A DNA stretch of 64,000 nucleotides from an uncultured Bacteroidales bacterium (GCA_937995875.1 CALKIW010000007.1:1-64000); one strand, 5' to 3'; positions 27,127 through 36,515 are shown, counted from the stretch's first letter. Notes: generated by a model from the letters alone, not told the origin. Program-made: numbers and translations.

Positions 27127-28194
27127 ATGAAGAAGTACAACTTTAATGCCGGTCCTTCGATGCTTCCCCGCGAAGTGATTGAAAACACCGCAAAGCAGAT
27201 TTTGGATTTCAACGGCTCCGGTCTGTCAATCATGGAAATCAGTCACCGTGCTAAGGATTTCCAACCGGTGGTTGACGAGGCTCAGGCCTTGATCAAGGAA
27301 TTGCTCGACATCCCGGAAGGCTACTCCGTGATTTTCCTCGGTGGCGGTGCCTCGCTGCAGTTCACCCAGATTCCTGCAAACTTTCTCATCAAGAAGGCCG
27401 GATACCTCAACACGGGTTCATGGGCCAAGAAAGCGCAGAAAGAGGCTAAACTGTATGGCGAGGTGGTAGAGGTTGCTTCTTCTGCCGATAAAAATTACAC
27501 CTATCTGCCTCACGGATTTGAAATCCCCACGGATTTGGACTATCTGCACATCACGACCAACAACACCATCTATGGCACGGAGCTTCGCGAAGACATCGAC
27601 TCTCCCGTACCATTGATTGCCGACATGTCGTCAGACATTATGAGCCGTCCGGTTGATGTTTCAAAATACACCGCAATTTTTGCCGGTGCCCAGAAAAACA
27701 TGGCTATGGCGGGCGTTACCGTCATTATCGTGAAAGACGATATGCTCGACAAAGCTCCACGCGAGCTGCCCACCATGTTGAACTATCGCACACACGTAGA
27801 CAAGGGCTCCATGTTCAACACACCGCCTGTTGTTCCTATCTATTCGCTGATGGAAACCATGCGATGGGTGAAGGCACAGGGCGGAGTGAAAGAAATGGAT
27901 CGCCGTGCAAAGGAGCGTGCAGAGATTCTCTATGGAGAAATAGACCGCAACAAACTGTTTCACGGTACTGTTGTTGAAGCCGATCGCTCATTGATGAACA
28001 TCTGTTTCATCATGAACGAGGACTACAAGGAGTTGGAAAAACCGTTCCTCGACTTTGCCACAGAGCGCGGCATGGTAGGCATCAAGGGTCACCGTTCGGT
28101 GGGCGGATTCCGTGCAAGCTGCTACAACGCACAGACCTTGGAAGGCGTGAACGCCCTCGTGAAGGTCATGAAAGAATTTGAAGCTCAACATTAA
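27127..28194 (+). CDS. serC: Phosphoserine aminotransferase
   Basis: SerC is a PLP enzyme that converts 3-phosphohydroxypyruvate and glutamate to phosphoserine, and can also serve pyridoxine synthesis. The 355-aa protein begins KKYNFNAGPSMLP, a SerC signature. The PLP-binding lysine is Lys190 in AGAQKNMAMAG, and phosphate-binding residues lie in HRSVGGFRAS near the end. It is followed after 72 nt by serA, making a serine biosynthesis unit. A stem-loop in the gap (28201-28228) may reduce read-through. SerB is not in the window. Confidence 0.97.
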   Translation: MKKYNFNAGPSMLPREVIENTAKQILDFNGSGLSIMEISHRAKDFQPVVDEAQALIKELLDIPEGYSVIFLGGGASLQFTQIPANFLIKKAGYLNTGSWAKKAQKEAKLYGEVVEVASSADKNYTYLPHGFEIPTDLDYLHITTNNTIYGTELREDIDSPVPLIADMSSDIMSRPVDVSKYTAIFAGAQKNMAMAGVTVIIVKDDMLDKAPRELPTMLNYRTHVDKGSMFNTPPVVPIYSLMETMRWVKAQGGVKEMDRRAKERAEILYGEIDRNKLFHGTVVEADRSLMNICFIMNEDYKELEKPFLDFATERGMVGIKGHRSVGGFRASCYNAQTLEGVNALVKVMKEFEAQH

Positions 28195-28200
28195 TCCATC

Positions 28201-28228
28201 CGGTCCCTTCCTCTATGGGGAGGGGCCG
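28201..28228 (+). other. Stem-loop between serC and serA
   Basis: CGGTCCCTTCC (28201-28211) can pair with GGGGAGGGGCCG (28217-28228) with G-U pairs. No long T-run follows, so it may be an mRNA-stabilising or attenuating hairpin rather than a full terminator. Confidence 0.5.
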
Positions 28229-28266
28229 TTGATTTATAAAACGTCAAACCAGAAAACAATAGAACT

Positions 28267-29184
28267 ATGAAGATACTCATTGCTACAGAAAAACCTTTTG
28301 CGGCAGTGGCCGTTGAGGGCATCAAAAAAGAGGCCAAACAGGCCGGACACGAAATCGTGTTGTTGGAAAAATATACCGACAAACAACAGTTGCTGGACGC
28401 AGTGGCAGATGCAGACGCAATGATTGTGCGCTCTGACAAGGTTACTCCGGAAGTGTTGGACGCTGCCAAAAAGCTGAAAATCGTTGTTCGTGCCGGTGCT
28501 GGCTACGATTCTATCGATACCGAATACGCCAAACAGAAAGATATTGTGGTGGAAAACACACCGGGACAGAACTCGAATGCTGTGGCCGAATTGGTATTGG
28601 GACTTTTAGTTTACACCGTGCGCAACTTCTACAATGGAAAGGCCGGCACCGAGCTTAAAACCAAGAAATTGGGTATTCTGGCTTTTGGAAACGTAGGGCG
28701 CAATGTTGCCCGTATAGCCAAGGGATTCGGTATGCAGGTATATGCTTATGATGAATATTGTCCGAATGAGGTCATAGAGGATGCCGGTGTCCGTGCCGCA
28801 CAATGCCGCAACGATTTGTTTAAGGACTGCGACATCGTGAGTCTCCATATTCCCGCAACGGCCGAGACTAAGCAGAGCATTAATTATGAGGTTGTAAACC
28901 AGATGAAAAAGGGTGGAATCCTCATCAACACGGCGCGCAAGGAAATAATCGATGAGCCGCAGTTACTGAAGTTATTGGAAGAGCGCGAAGACTTAAAGTT
29001 CATCACCGACATCAAGCCCGATGCAGATGAAGAATTCCGTAAGTTCGAAGGTCGCTATTTCTCCACACCCAAGAAGATGGGTGCGCAGACCGCAGAGGCC
29101 AACATCAATGCGGGCATCGCAGCCATCAAGCAGATTAACGCCTTCTTTAAGGATGGCGATACTCGCTTCCAAGTGAACAAATAA
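28267..29184 (+). CDS. serA: D-3-phosphoglycerate dehydrogenase (short form, Lys-type)
   Basis: A 305-aa NAD-dependent 2-hydroxyacid dehydrogenase that starts serine synthesis by oxidising 3-phosphoglycerate. The nucleotide-binding glycine motif is in AFGNVGRNVA, and INTARKEIIDEPQL carries the substrate Arg. There is no C-terminal ACT domain, so it should not be feedback-inhibited by serine in the E. coli way. At the place of the catalytic His (usually TPHxG) the sequence reads TPKKMGAQT, with Lys at about 269. A His-to-Lys change of this kind was described in Entamoeba histolytica PGDH, whose gene groups with Bacteroidales enzymes. The serC neighbour supports the call. Confidence 0.93.
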   Translation: MKILIATEKPFAAVAVEGIKKEAKQAGHEIVLLEKYTDKQQLLDAVADADAMIVRSDKVTPEVLDAAKKLKIVVRAGAGYDSIDTEYAKQKDIVVENTPGQNSNAVAELVLGLLVYTVRNFYNGKAGTELKTKKLGILAFGNVGRNVARIAKGFGMQVYAYDEYCPNEVIEDAGVRAAQCRNDLFKDCDIVSLHIPATAETKQSINYEVVNQMKKGGILINTARKEIIDEPQLLKLLEEREDLKFITDIKPDADEEFRKFEGRYFSTPKKMGAQTAEANINAGIAAIKQINAFFKDGDTRFQVNK

Positions 29185-29251
29185 TATTGACAATCGTCCA
29201 CCCCTGCACACCGGTCAGGTCGCTGCAAGGGATAGGAATATTTCACTATCA

Positions 29252-29312
29252 ACAGGTCTTTCGGTCTTAAAGTATGTATGCCATACATCACTTTATCTCG
29301 CTGAAGACCTGT
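29252..29312 (+). other. Structured leader between serA and the DUF1015 gene
   Basis: The outer arms ACAGGTCTT (29252-29260) and AAGACCTGT (29304-29312) enclose an inner stem with AAAGTATGTAT (29269-29279) pairing to ATACATCACTTT (29283-29294) with one bulge. Together they form a long, nearly continuous stem-loop of about 61 nt, 28 nt before the DUF1015 start codon. Confidence 0.6.
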
Positions 29313-29339
29313 CATCATTATTAAACCAAAAATCTAACT

Positions 29340-30590
29340 ATGGCTACAGTAAAACCATTTAAAGGTGTTCGTCCACCCAAGCAGCTTGTCGAAGAAGTAC
29401 AATCACGCCCCTACGACGTTCTCGACTCAGAAGAAGCGCGCGCAGAGGCAGGCGACAATGAGAAATCGCTGTATCATATCATCAAGCCCGAAATAAACTT
29501 CGAGCCGGGCACATCCGAATATGATACCAGAGTGTATCAGAGTGCAGCGGAGAACTTCAAGAAGTTCCAGAAAGAAGGATGGCTCGTGCAAGACGAAGCC
29601 GAACACTACTACATCTATGCACAAACCATGAACGGCAAGACACAATATGGACTGGTCGTGGGAGCGTATGTGCAGGATTATATGACGGGTGTTATCAAGA
29701 AGCACGAACTGACACGGCGTGATAAGGAAGAAGACCGCATGAAACACGTCCGTGTGTGCAATGCCAACATCGAGCCGGTGTTTTTCGCCTATCCGGACAA
29801 CGAGGTGCTCAACGACCTGCTGATGCGGTATGCAGAACAGGTGCCGGAATACGATTTCATCGCTCCGATAGATGGTTTCAGGCATCAACTGTGGATCGTT
29901 TCGGACAGCACAGACATCGAAACCATCACCAACGAATTTGCCAAGATGCCGAGCCTGTATATTGCTGACGGTCACCATAGGTCGGCAGCGGCAGCACTTG
30001 TAGGAGCAGAAAAGGCACGACAAAATCCTAAACACAACGGCAAAGAGGAATACAACTACTTCATGGCCGTATGTTTCCAAGCCAGCCAGCTCACGATTCT
30101 TGACTACAATCGCGTAGTGAAAGACCTGAATGGTATGAGTGCTGAGGAGTTCCTCAAGGCTTTGGAGCATGACTTCTCCGTAGAGAAGAAGGGATCGGAA
30201 GCCTACAAACCACAGCGCCTTCACGAGTTCTCACTGTATCTCGACAACTGTTGGTACAGTCTGGTTGCCAAAACCGGAACCTACAATGACAATGATCCTA
30301 TCGGCGTTCTCGACGTAGACATCTCAAGCGGGCTCATTCTTGACAAACTGATGGGTATCAAAGACCTGCGCTCAGACAATCGAATTGACTTCGTTGGAGG
30401 TCTTCGTGGCTTGGAAGAATTGGAACGCAGGGTAGACAGTGGTGAAATGAGATGGGCATTAGCGCTCTATCCCGTTTCAATGAATCAGATTATGAACATT
30501 GCCGATTCGGGCAAGATCATGCCACCAAAGGCTACTTGGTTTGAGCCCAAACTGCGTTCCGGACTCATTATTCATAAGCTGGAGGATTAA
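29340..30590 (+). CDS. DUF1015 family protein (serine-biosynthesis neighbour)
   Basis: A 416-aa soluble protein of the DUF1015 family. Family blocks are KPFKGVRPPKQLVEEVQSRPYDV at the N-terminus (given here as KPFKGVRPP and SRPYDVL), YIADGHHRSAAAA in the middle and ALYPVSMNQIM near the end. The His-rich ADGHHR motif suggests a catalytic or metal-binding site, but no function is established to my knowledge. It lies downstream of serC-serA, a common arrangement in Bacteroidetes, with a strong stem-loop in between. A role linked to serine or its phosphorylation is inference only. Confidence 0.9.
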   Translation: MATVKPFKGVRPPKQLVEEVQSRPYDVLDSEEARAEAGDNEKSLYHIIKPEINFEPGTSEYDTRVYQSAAENFKKFQKEGWLVQDEAEHYYIYAQTMNGKTQYGLVVGAYVQDYMTGVIKKHELTRRDKEEDRMKHVRVCNANIEPVFFAYPDNEVLNDLLMRYAEQVPEYDFIAPIDGFRHQLWIVSDSTDIETITNEFAKMPSLYIADGHHRSAAAALVGAEKARQNPKHNGKEEYNYFMAVCFQASQLTILDYNRVVKDLNGMSAEEFLKALEHDFSVEKKGSEAYKPQRLHEFSLYLDNCWYSLVAKTGTYNDNDPIGVLDVDISSGLILDKLMGIKDLRSDNRIDFVGGLRGLEELERRVDSGEMRWALALYPVSMNQIMNIADSGKIMPPKATWFEPKLRSGLIIHKLED

Positions 30591-30626
30591 ATTTACAGTG
30601 AGCAAGTGTAAACGCTAACAGTTTGA

Positions 30627-31211
30627 ATGGAAGACAGTTACAAAACTATCACAAGCATAGGCGAGGGATATTACACCGAAAAAAGGAGTAAGTTCCTCGC
30701 TTTTGCGCATCATGTGGAAACTCCGGAAGAGGCTATGGAAATTGTGGACAGCTATCGTAGGAAATACCATGATGCCCGCCACTGCTGTTATGCCTATATG
30801 ATTGGTGCAGACCGTAGCACGTTCCGTGCCAACGATGATGGTGAGCCGTCTTCTACAGCAGGCAAACCTATTCTCGGACAAATAAACTCTAATGAACTCA
30901 CCAACATCGTTATTTGCGTGATACGCTATTATGGTGGTGTGAATCTCGGAACGGGTGGACTTATTGTTGCCTATCGAACGGCAGCCGCAGATGCTATCCA
31001 ACATTGTGTGGTCGAAGAAAGATTGGTTGAAGAAGAAATCAAATTCTCGTTCTCATACTCTATGATGAACAGTGTGATGAGAGTTGTTAAGGAGATGGGT
31101 GCACGCATTGTTGCTCAAAACTTCCAAGAGCATTGCGAGTTGAGCTTAGCCATACGAAAAAGTCTTGCGGACGAAATGCGCGCAAGACTGGAACAGATTA
31201 GATACGAATAA
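30627..31211 (+). CDS. YigZ/IMPACT family protein
   Basis: A 194-aa protein of the YigZ (UPF0029/IMPACT) family. The N-terminal block KRSKFLAFAHHVETPEEA and the signature DDGEPSSTAGKPIL followed by VVICVIRYYGGVNLGTGGL (split here as VICVIRYYGG and VNLGTGGL) are typical. A short ferredoxin-like C-terminal domain (about 130-194) is present. Relatives are linked to translation or ribosome-associated functions, but the biochemical role is not settled. It starts 36 nt after the DUF1015 gene and converges on the TPR gene with only 8 nt between. Confidence 0.92.
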   Translation: MEDSYKTITSIGEGYYTEKRSKFLAFAHHVETPEEAMEIVDSYRRKYHDARHCCYAYMIGADRSTFRANDDGEPSSTAGKPILGQINSNELTNIVICVIRYYGGVNLGTGGLIVAYRTAAADAIQHCVVEERLVEEEIKFSFSYSMMNSVMRVVKEMGARIVAQNFQEHCELSLAIRKSLADEMRARLEQIRYE

Positions 31212-31219
31212 GTACCTTT

Positions 31220-32419
31220 TTATTTCTTCATTAGTTTGTCTATTTCGTCAAACTTCTTACCCATATTCAAATTCAAATAGATGGTATAAAGGGGCAACCC
31301 CCATGTATCTATCCTGTCTTCACGCATCTTCCGATAGGTCTCTAAATAGGGCAAAGCCTCTCGATAATAGTTGAGGACAGTCTTTTTACGCTTTGCTGTT
31401 TGATTGACAGACTTCTCCAAAGTAACTCCTTCGTTGTATTTTGCAAGTCCGGCATTCAAATAAGCCTCCGGCAAACTGTCGTTTACATGCAGCAAGGAGT
31501 CACTGATCAAAAAGCTTTCCTTGTATTTTCCAAGATTCAGCAACAGCGAACTCTTGGTGACATGATACACCAATTTCGTACTATCAGATGCCAATGCTTC
31601 ATCGGTTAGGGCCAAAGCCTTGTCCCATTCCCGTTGCTGGGAATAATGATCGACAAGGTGAGAATAGAAGAAAGGCGTCGAAGGATACAACTCAAAACCA
31701 TCTTTCAAGGTCTTGACATATTGTGTTGTGTCACCCATTAGTAAATAGGTGTCCGACAAGTATTGCATAGCCGACTCATGATGAAGCTTGTCCTGCAGTG
31801 CAAGCGAACTGTGTTTCATCACCTTTGCCGTATCTTTCAATTTATAACCACAGTACATGGCCCAATAAGATACTACCGGCAGGGACTTGTCTTTCGATGC
31901 ATAGTGATAGGCTCGAAACAAAGGATGCTCTACGGTGCCGATGTATTGGTCAAGCATTTTGTATGCTTCGGCATACTCTTGCTTGCGTATCAGAAACAAG
32001 CCACCATTGTAAAGATTAGGGCGTAAAGTGTTAAGGAGCTCTGAATTTGACTTGCGGTATTCCGGCCTGATGCGTCCCTTTTTATCGGGCAAGACATCTA
32101 TGGAGTCGTATGTCTGCATCACATCAAACATTCTTGAGGCAATATTGAACAAGGAAACCGTATCATACCGTTGTTTTAAATACAGTTTTTCGTTACCCTG
32201 CTCATACTGCTTGCGCAAACTTTCGAACAGAATATCCCATATTTTCTTATTGTTACGATTGGTGGAGTCCTCCAAAAGGTGCATCATAGACTGTTCGGCC
32301 TTATCAAGATTATTGCCCTTCTTCACCCAATCCCGAGCCGCAGAGATTTCTCTCTTTTGAGAAAACGCACTGCAACAAACCAACAATAATATAAGTATGT
32401 AAATTATCCTTCTCTTCAT
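31220..32419 (-). CDS. Exported TPR-repeat protein (paralogue 1)
   Basis: A protein of 399 aa with a signal peptide (MKRRIIYILILLLVCCSAFSQ, cut likely after the Ser) and several helical tetratricopeptide-like repeats, such as HHESAMQYLSDTYLLMGD and WDKALALTDEALASDS. The start at 32419 is chosen because the longer open frame upstream runs through the terminator hairpin of the previous gene. It is a diverged paralogue of the next gene upstream: both share a DxKGxxxP block and the ending PLYxxYxxx...KLxK. Likely a periplasmic or envelope protein-interaction module. Its partner is unknown. Confidence 0.8.
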   Translation of the reverse strand: MKRRIIYILILLLVCCSAFSQKREISAARDWVKKGNNLDKAEQSMMHLLEDSTNRNNKKIWDILFESLRKQYEQGNEKLYLKQRYDTVSLFNIASRMFDVMQTYDSIDVLPDKKGRIRPEYRKSNSELLNTLRPNLYNGGLFLIRKQEYAEAYKMLDQYIGTVEHPLFRAYHYASKDKSLPVVSYWAMYCGYKLKDTAKVMKHSSLALQDKLHHESAMQYLSDTYLLMGDTTQYVKTLKDGFELYPSTPFFYSHLVDHYSQQREWDKALALTDEALASDSTKLVYHVTKSSLLLNLGKYKESFLISDSLLHVNDSLPEAYLNAGLAKYNEGVTLEKSVNQTAKRKKTVLNYYREALPYLETYRKMREDRIDTWGLPLYTIYLNLNMGKKFDEIDKLMKK

Positions 32420-32510
32420 TTTACAAATCTCCCTTACCAATTCCCTTTCTCTTAATACCTTATAAACAACGTCGGGGCTCCTCAAAGAAAGGCTACTGCT
32501 TATCAAATTA

Positions 32511-32550
32511 AAAACAGCCCCATTAACAAACATTGTTGAAAATGGGGCTG
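32511..32550 (-). terminator. Rho-independent terminator after the second TPR gene
   Basis: The arms CAGCCCCATT (32515-32524) and AATGGGGCTG (32541-32550) pair perfectly over 10 bp. On the minus strand a T-run follows directly (complement of 32511-32514 and beyond). Confidence 0.85.
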
Positions 32551-32565
32551 TCAATTATATAATTG

Positions 32566-33801
32566 TTATTGCTTTAACAGTTTTTCCATTTCCAAAGTGC
32601 GTGGATCGTCGGCCGCATAAACCAAGTAATAGCACTGGTACAATGGATATGCCCAATTTGCCTTTTCACGGTTGGGGTCTATTTCCTTAGCTTTTTCCAA
32701 ATATCCCATTGCTTCCTGATACAACTTCTTCTGCTCATCACGGTTGTTTTCAATTTGAGAAGCCTTTGCATTGATGGAGAATCCAAGATAGGTTAATACT
32801 ACAGGATTCGTATCTTCAATGGCTATTGACTTCTTGAAAGCATCAATGCACTCGTCCCAATTAGGCTTTTCCGCAGTAGAGTTACGGTTTAACAGGGTCT
32901 GTCCCTTCAATGCCCAAGCTGTGAAACTGTTAGGATCTTTGGCAAGTTTGTCGGCAATAACAGCATCCAATTCGGCTGCCATGTCCAAGCCACTGTACAT
33001 ATTACATAATGTAGCAAAGACCGTTTCGTTGGCTGGTTCCTTTTCATAGAGCGTCTTCATTTCGTTTGCAAAGTTCACCGAATCGGCATGAGATTTCAGG
33101 TTAAACTGCATAATCGAAAACTTAAAGTTCTCTGCTTGCTTGCGCATTTCAGCGTCCTGCATGGCAATATCTGCATATTTCAATGCACGATCATACTGTT
33201 TTGCCTGATAGGCATACTGTGCAGTATAATAGGCTACCTGTCCTAAGAATTGTTTTTCCTGCTCTTTTGACGGCTTAAATATTGGGTTATCGTCTGTGTC
33301 GAGGAACGTTCCCCAATACTTCAGCACATTCTCCTCATTGGCAGCTTGAGCATAATAGTTACCGGCTGTAACCAATTGCAGACGAGCGTTTGTAATCAAC
33401 GGTGTAAGGGCATCCGTAAACTTGGGTTTCACCTTACCCTTTGCATCAGGCATTGCATCGTATTTGATACATTCCAATCCGTTCATTGTTGCATCGTATG
33501 CAGCCTGATAGAATCCTATCGTATCATAGGGCTCCTCCTTTGTCTTGGTAATTTGAGCCTGCATATTGGCAGTCTGAACGGCTGTCTCCTTGTCGAACTT
33601 CTCCAACGCGAGCTTGGTAACGTGTTCATATGCCTTAGCTTTCTCCTTGTTGTCTGCCAACTGTTCAAAGTTGGACTTCAACAACTGGACAGCCTCTGCA
33701 TATTGCTTTGACTTGGTAATGGCCTTCAGAGCATCACTGTCTCCGGCAAAAACTGCTGATGTGCTAAGCATCATCACGGCCGCAATCATTATTTTCTTCA
33801 T
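32566..33801 (-). CDS. Exported TPR-repeat protein (paralogue 2)
   Basis: A TPR-like protein of about 411 aa with signal peptide ending VFAGDSD. Repeats include YYTAQYAYQAKQYDRALKY and YLEKAKEIDPNREKANW. The start is either the ATG at 33801 (MKKIMIAA) or two codons upstream (33807). It follows gyrA with a 69-75 nt gap, and ends at a strong terminator, so it may be co-transcribed with gyrA. It is paralogous to the next gene on the same strand (tandem duplication). The cellular role is unknown. Confidence 0.84.
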   Translation of the reverse strand: MKKIMIAAVMMLSTSAVFAGDSDALKAITKSKQYAEAVQLLKSNFEQLADNKEKAKAYEHVTKLALEKFDKETAVQTANMQAQITKTKEEPYDTIGFYQAAYDATMNGLECIKYDAMPDAKGKVKPKFTDALTPLITNARLQLVTAGNYYAQAANEENVLKYWGTFLDTDDNPIFKPSKEQEKQFLGQVAYYTAQYAYQAKQYDRALKYADIAMQDAEMRKQAENFKFSIMQFNLKSHADSVNFANEMKTLYEKEPANETVFATLCNMYSGLDMAAELDAVIADKLAKDPNSFTAWALKGQTLLNRNSTAEKPNWDECIDAFKKSIAIEDTNPVVLTYLGFSINAKASQIENNRDEQKKLYQEAMGYLEKAKEIDPNREKANWAYPLYQCYYLVYAADDPRTLEMEKLLKQ

Positions 33802-33875
33802 ATACATATAAAATTGATATTATACTTCCTGTTTATGATTTTCTTATAGAGAAGACGTATAACGGGAACTTGTTG

Positions 33876-36515
33876 TTACTTTTCAGAGCCTGTTATTTCG
33901 TCTATATCTACAGGCGAATCGTCACTTTTTTCTTCTGTAGATGCTTCAGACTTCTGGGGCGACTCGGCTGACTGTCCGCTTGTCTCCTCCTCATTCTGCG
34001 CCTTTTCTTCCTCTAACGCAGCTTCCAATTCTGATGACATCACCTTGCAAACGCTTGCAATGGTATCGTTCTTCTTCGTGAGATTGATCAACCGGACACC
34101 CTGAGTTGCACGTCCCATGACACGCACTTCGGCTACCGCCAGACGAATTACTATACCACTCTTGTTGATAATCATCAGGTCGTTGGCATCGGTCACATTC
34201 TTAATAGCCACCAACCGACCGGTTTTCTCGGTAATGGCCATCGTCTTGACGCCCTTTCCTCCACGATTAGTCTTGCGGTATTCCTCAACATCCGAACGCT
34301 TACCGTAGCCTTCTTCACTGACTACCATCACCGTCTCGGCTTCTGCATCGTCCACCACAATCATACCAATCACAGCATCATCGTCGTCATCAATACGCAT
34401 TCCGCGCACTCCCGTAGCCACACGTCCCATCGGCCGGATTGTGTTTTCGTCAAAGCGGACAGCACGCCCATTGCGGTCGGCCAGGATGAGTTCGTTGTTT
34501 CCATTGGTCAGACGAACATCCACCACCTCGTCGCCCTCAACAATATTGATGGCAATAACACCATTGGCTCGCGGACGGGAATATTCCCTCAGACTGGTTT
34601 TCTTCACCGTACCGTTCTTCGTTGCAAACACAACATAGTGACTGTCTACAAATTCTTCGTCTTCAAATCCGCGACCACGCAAACGCAAGAAAGCATTGAC
34701 AGCATCGTCAGGATCGATGTTAAGCAAGTTCTGAATGGCTCGTCCCTTCGAGGTTTTGTCGCCTTCGGGAATGTCGTAGCAGTGCAACCAGTAGCAGCGT
34801 CCCTTCTTGGTGAAGAACATCATAGTCTGGTGCATTGTTGCCGGATAGATATATTCGGTGAAGTCTTTGTCGCGTGTCTGTGCACCCTTAGAGCCTACTC
34901 CACCACGCGCCTGCTCACGGAAATCGCTCAGCGGGGTGCGCTTGATATAACCCAAATGGCTCACTGTGATAACCACCGGATCATTGGGATAGAAGTCCTC
35001 AGCATTAAACTCATGCTCATCGAGAATAATCTGGGTGCGGCGCTCGTCGCCATATTTCTCTTTTACTTCCTGAAGTTCGGCCTTCATCACCTGTTTACAC
35101 TTCTCCGGATCGTCGAGAATAGACTGTAACTCATCTATGAGCTTCATCAAATCTTCGTATTCAGCATGAAGCTGATCCATACGAAGACCGGTGAGCTGCG
35201 ACAAACGCATATCTACGATAGCCTTCGACTGAAGATTGTCCAACTCAAACCGCTTCTCCAAATTGGCCTGTGCTTCCGCAGGAGTCTTGCTGCCACGGAT
35301 AATATGAACCACCTCATCGATATTATCGCAGGCAATGATCAGACCTTCCAAGATGTGAGCACGTTCCTGCGCCTTTTTCAAGTCGAATTTAGTGCGACGA
35401 ATGGTCACTTCATGACGATGCTCAACAAAATAACTGATACACTCGCGCAGCGTCAACAGTTTCGGACGGAGCAGCGAATGATCCTTCGGATTTGGAATCA
35501 GCGCAATATTGTTCACCGAGAACGAGCTTTGCAGGGCGGTCATTTTGAACAGTTTGTTCAGAATCACGCGGGCATTGGCATCGCGTTTCACATCGACCAC
35601 GATACGCATACCCTGACGACCCGACTCGTCGTTCACATTGGATATTCCTTCAAGCCTTCCCTCTTTCACGAGTTCGGCGATATACTCGATGAGTTGCTGC
35701 TTGTTTACACCGTAGGGAATCTCTGTCACCACAATTCTATCGTGGTTTTCATCGGTCTCTATCTCCGCCTTGGCACGCATCACCACGCGCCCGCGTCCGG
35801 TGTTATAAGCATCTTTTACACCTTGTACACCATATATATATGCACCCGTTGGGAAGTCCGGAGCAGGGATATACTCCATCAGGCCTTCCGTGTCGATGTC
35901 CGGATTGTCGATAAACGCACAACAACCATCGATCACCTCGCCCAAGTTATGGGTAGGCATATTGGTGGCCATTCCCACAGCAATACCGTTGCCGCCATTC
36001 ACCAGTAGGTTAGGTATTTTGGTTGGCATCACGGCAGGCTCCTTCAACGTGTCATCGAAGTTGTTGGTCATGTCCACCGTATCCTTGTCGATGTCGTCCA
36101 TGATATGCTCGCCCATCTTCGCAAGGCGACACTCGGTGTAACGCATGGCAGCAGGCGAGTCGCCGTCTACACTACCAAAGTTTCCCTGCCCATCAACGAG
36201 CTTGTAACGCATATTCCAATCCTGTCCCATTCGCACCAGCGCACCATATACCGAACTGTCGCCGTGAGGGTGATACTTACCAAGCACCTCACCTACCACG
36301 CGCGCACATTTCTTATAAGGTTTGTCACTGGTGTTGCCCAAACCGAGCATTCCGTAGAGAATACGGCGATGTACAGGCTTGAACCCATCTCGCACATCGG
36401 GCAGCGCACGAGCAACAATCACCGACATGGAATAGTCGATGTAAGAAGACTTCATTTCTTCCTCTATGTTGATCTTCAAAATTCTGTCCCGATCAATCGT
36501 CTGATTTTCGTCCAT
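33876..36515 (-). CDS. gyrA: DNA gyrase subunit A
   Basis: GyrA is the DNA-cleaving subunit of gyrase (A2B2), which introduces negative supercoils. The 879-aa protein has the catalytic Tyr126 in AAMRYTECR, a GyrA box of the form QARGGVGSKG that marks a wrapping C-terminal domain (rather than ParC), and six beta-propeller blades after it. The last 60 residues form an acidic, low-complexity tail. In the quinolone-binding helix HPHGDSSVYGALVRM, Ser87 (E. coli Ser83) is kept but the E. coli Asp87 position is Gly91. No gyrB or parC is in the window. Its promoter is not clear; a proximal TACACTTTG and a distant perfect promoter near 36.97 kb both point to it. Confidence 0.97.
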   Translation of the reverse strand: MDENQTIDRDRILKINIEEEMKSSYIDYSMSVIVARALPDVRDGFKPVHRRILYGMLGLGNTSDKPYKKCARVVGEVLGKYHPHGDSSVYGALVRMGQDWNMRYKLVDGQGNFGSVDGDSPAAMRYTECRLAKMGEHIMDDIDKDTVDMTNNFDDTLKEPAVMPTKIPNLLVNGGNGIAVGMATNMPTHNLGEVIDGCCAFIDNPDIDTEGLMEYIPAPDFPTGAYIYGVQGVKDAYNTGRGRVVMRAKAEIETDENHDRIVVTEIPYGVNKQQLIEYIAELVKEGRLEGISNVNDESGRQGMRIVVDVKRDANARVILNKLFKMTALQSSFSVNNIALIPNPKDHSLLRPKLLTLRECISYFVEHRHEVTIRRTKFDLKKAQERAHILEGLIIACDNIDEVVHIIRGSKTPAEAQANLEKRFELDNLQSKAIVDMRLSQLTGLRMDQLHAEYEDLMKLIDELQSILDDPEKCKQVMKAELQEVKEKYGDERRTQIILDEHEFNAEDFYPNDPVVITVSHLGYIKRTPLSDFREQARGGVGSKGAQTRDKDFTEYIYPATMHQTMMFFTKKGRCYWLHCYDIPEGDKTSKGRAIQNLLNIDPDDAVNAFLRLRGRGFEDEEFVDSHYVVFATKNGTVKKTSLREYSRPRANGVIAINIVEGDEVVDVRLTNGNNELILADRNGRAVRFDENTIRPMGRVATGVRGMRIDDDDDAVIGMIVVDDAEAETVMVVSEEGYGKRSDVEEYRKTNRGGKGVKTMAITEKTGRLVAIKNVTDANDLMIINKSGIVIRLAVAEVRVMGRATQGVRLINLTKKNDTIASVCKVMSSELEAALEEEKAQNEEETSGQSAESPQKSEASTEEKSDDSPVDIDEITGSEK

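Noticed and set aside
32420..32554. N-terminal extension of the TPR paralogue 1 gene
   Set aside because: The extra codons are made by the terminator hairpin of the preceding gene. The ATG at 32419 begins a clean signal peptide.
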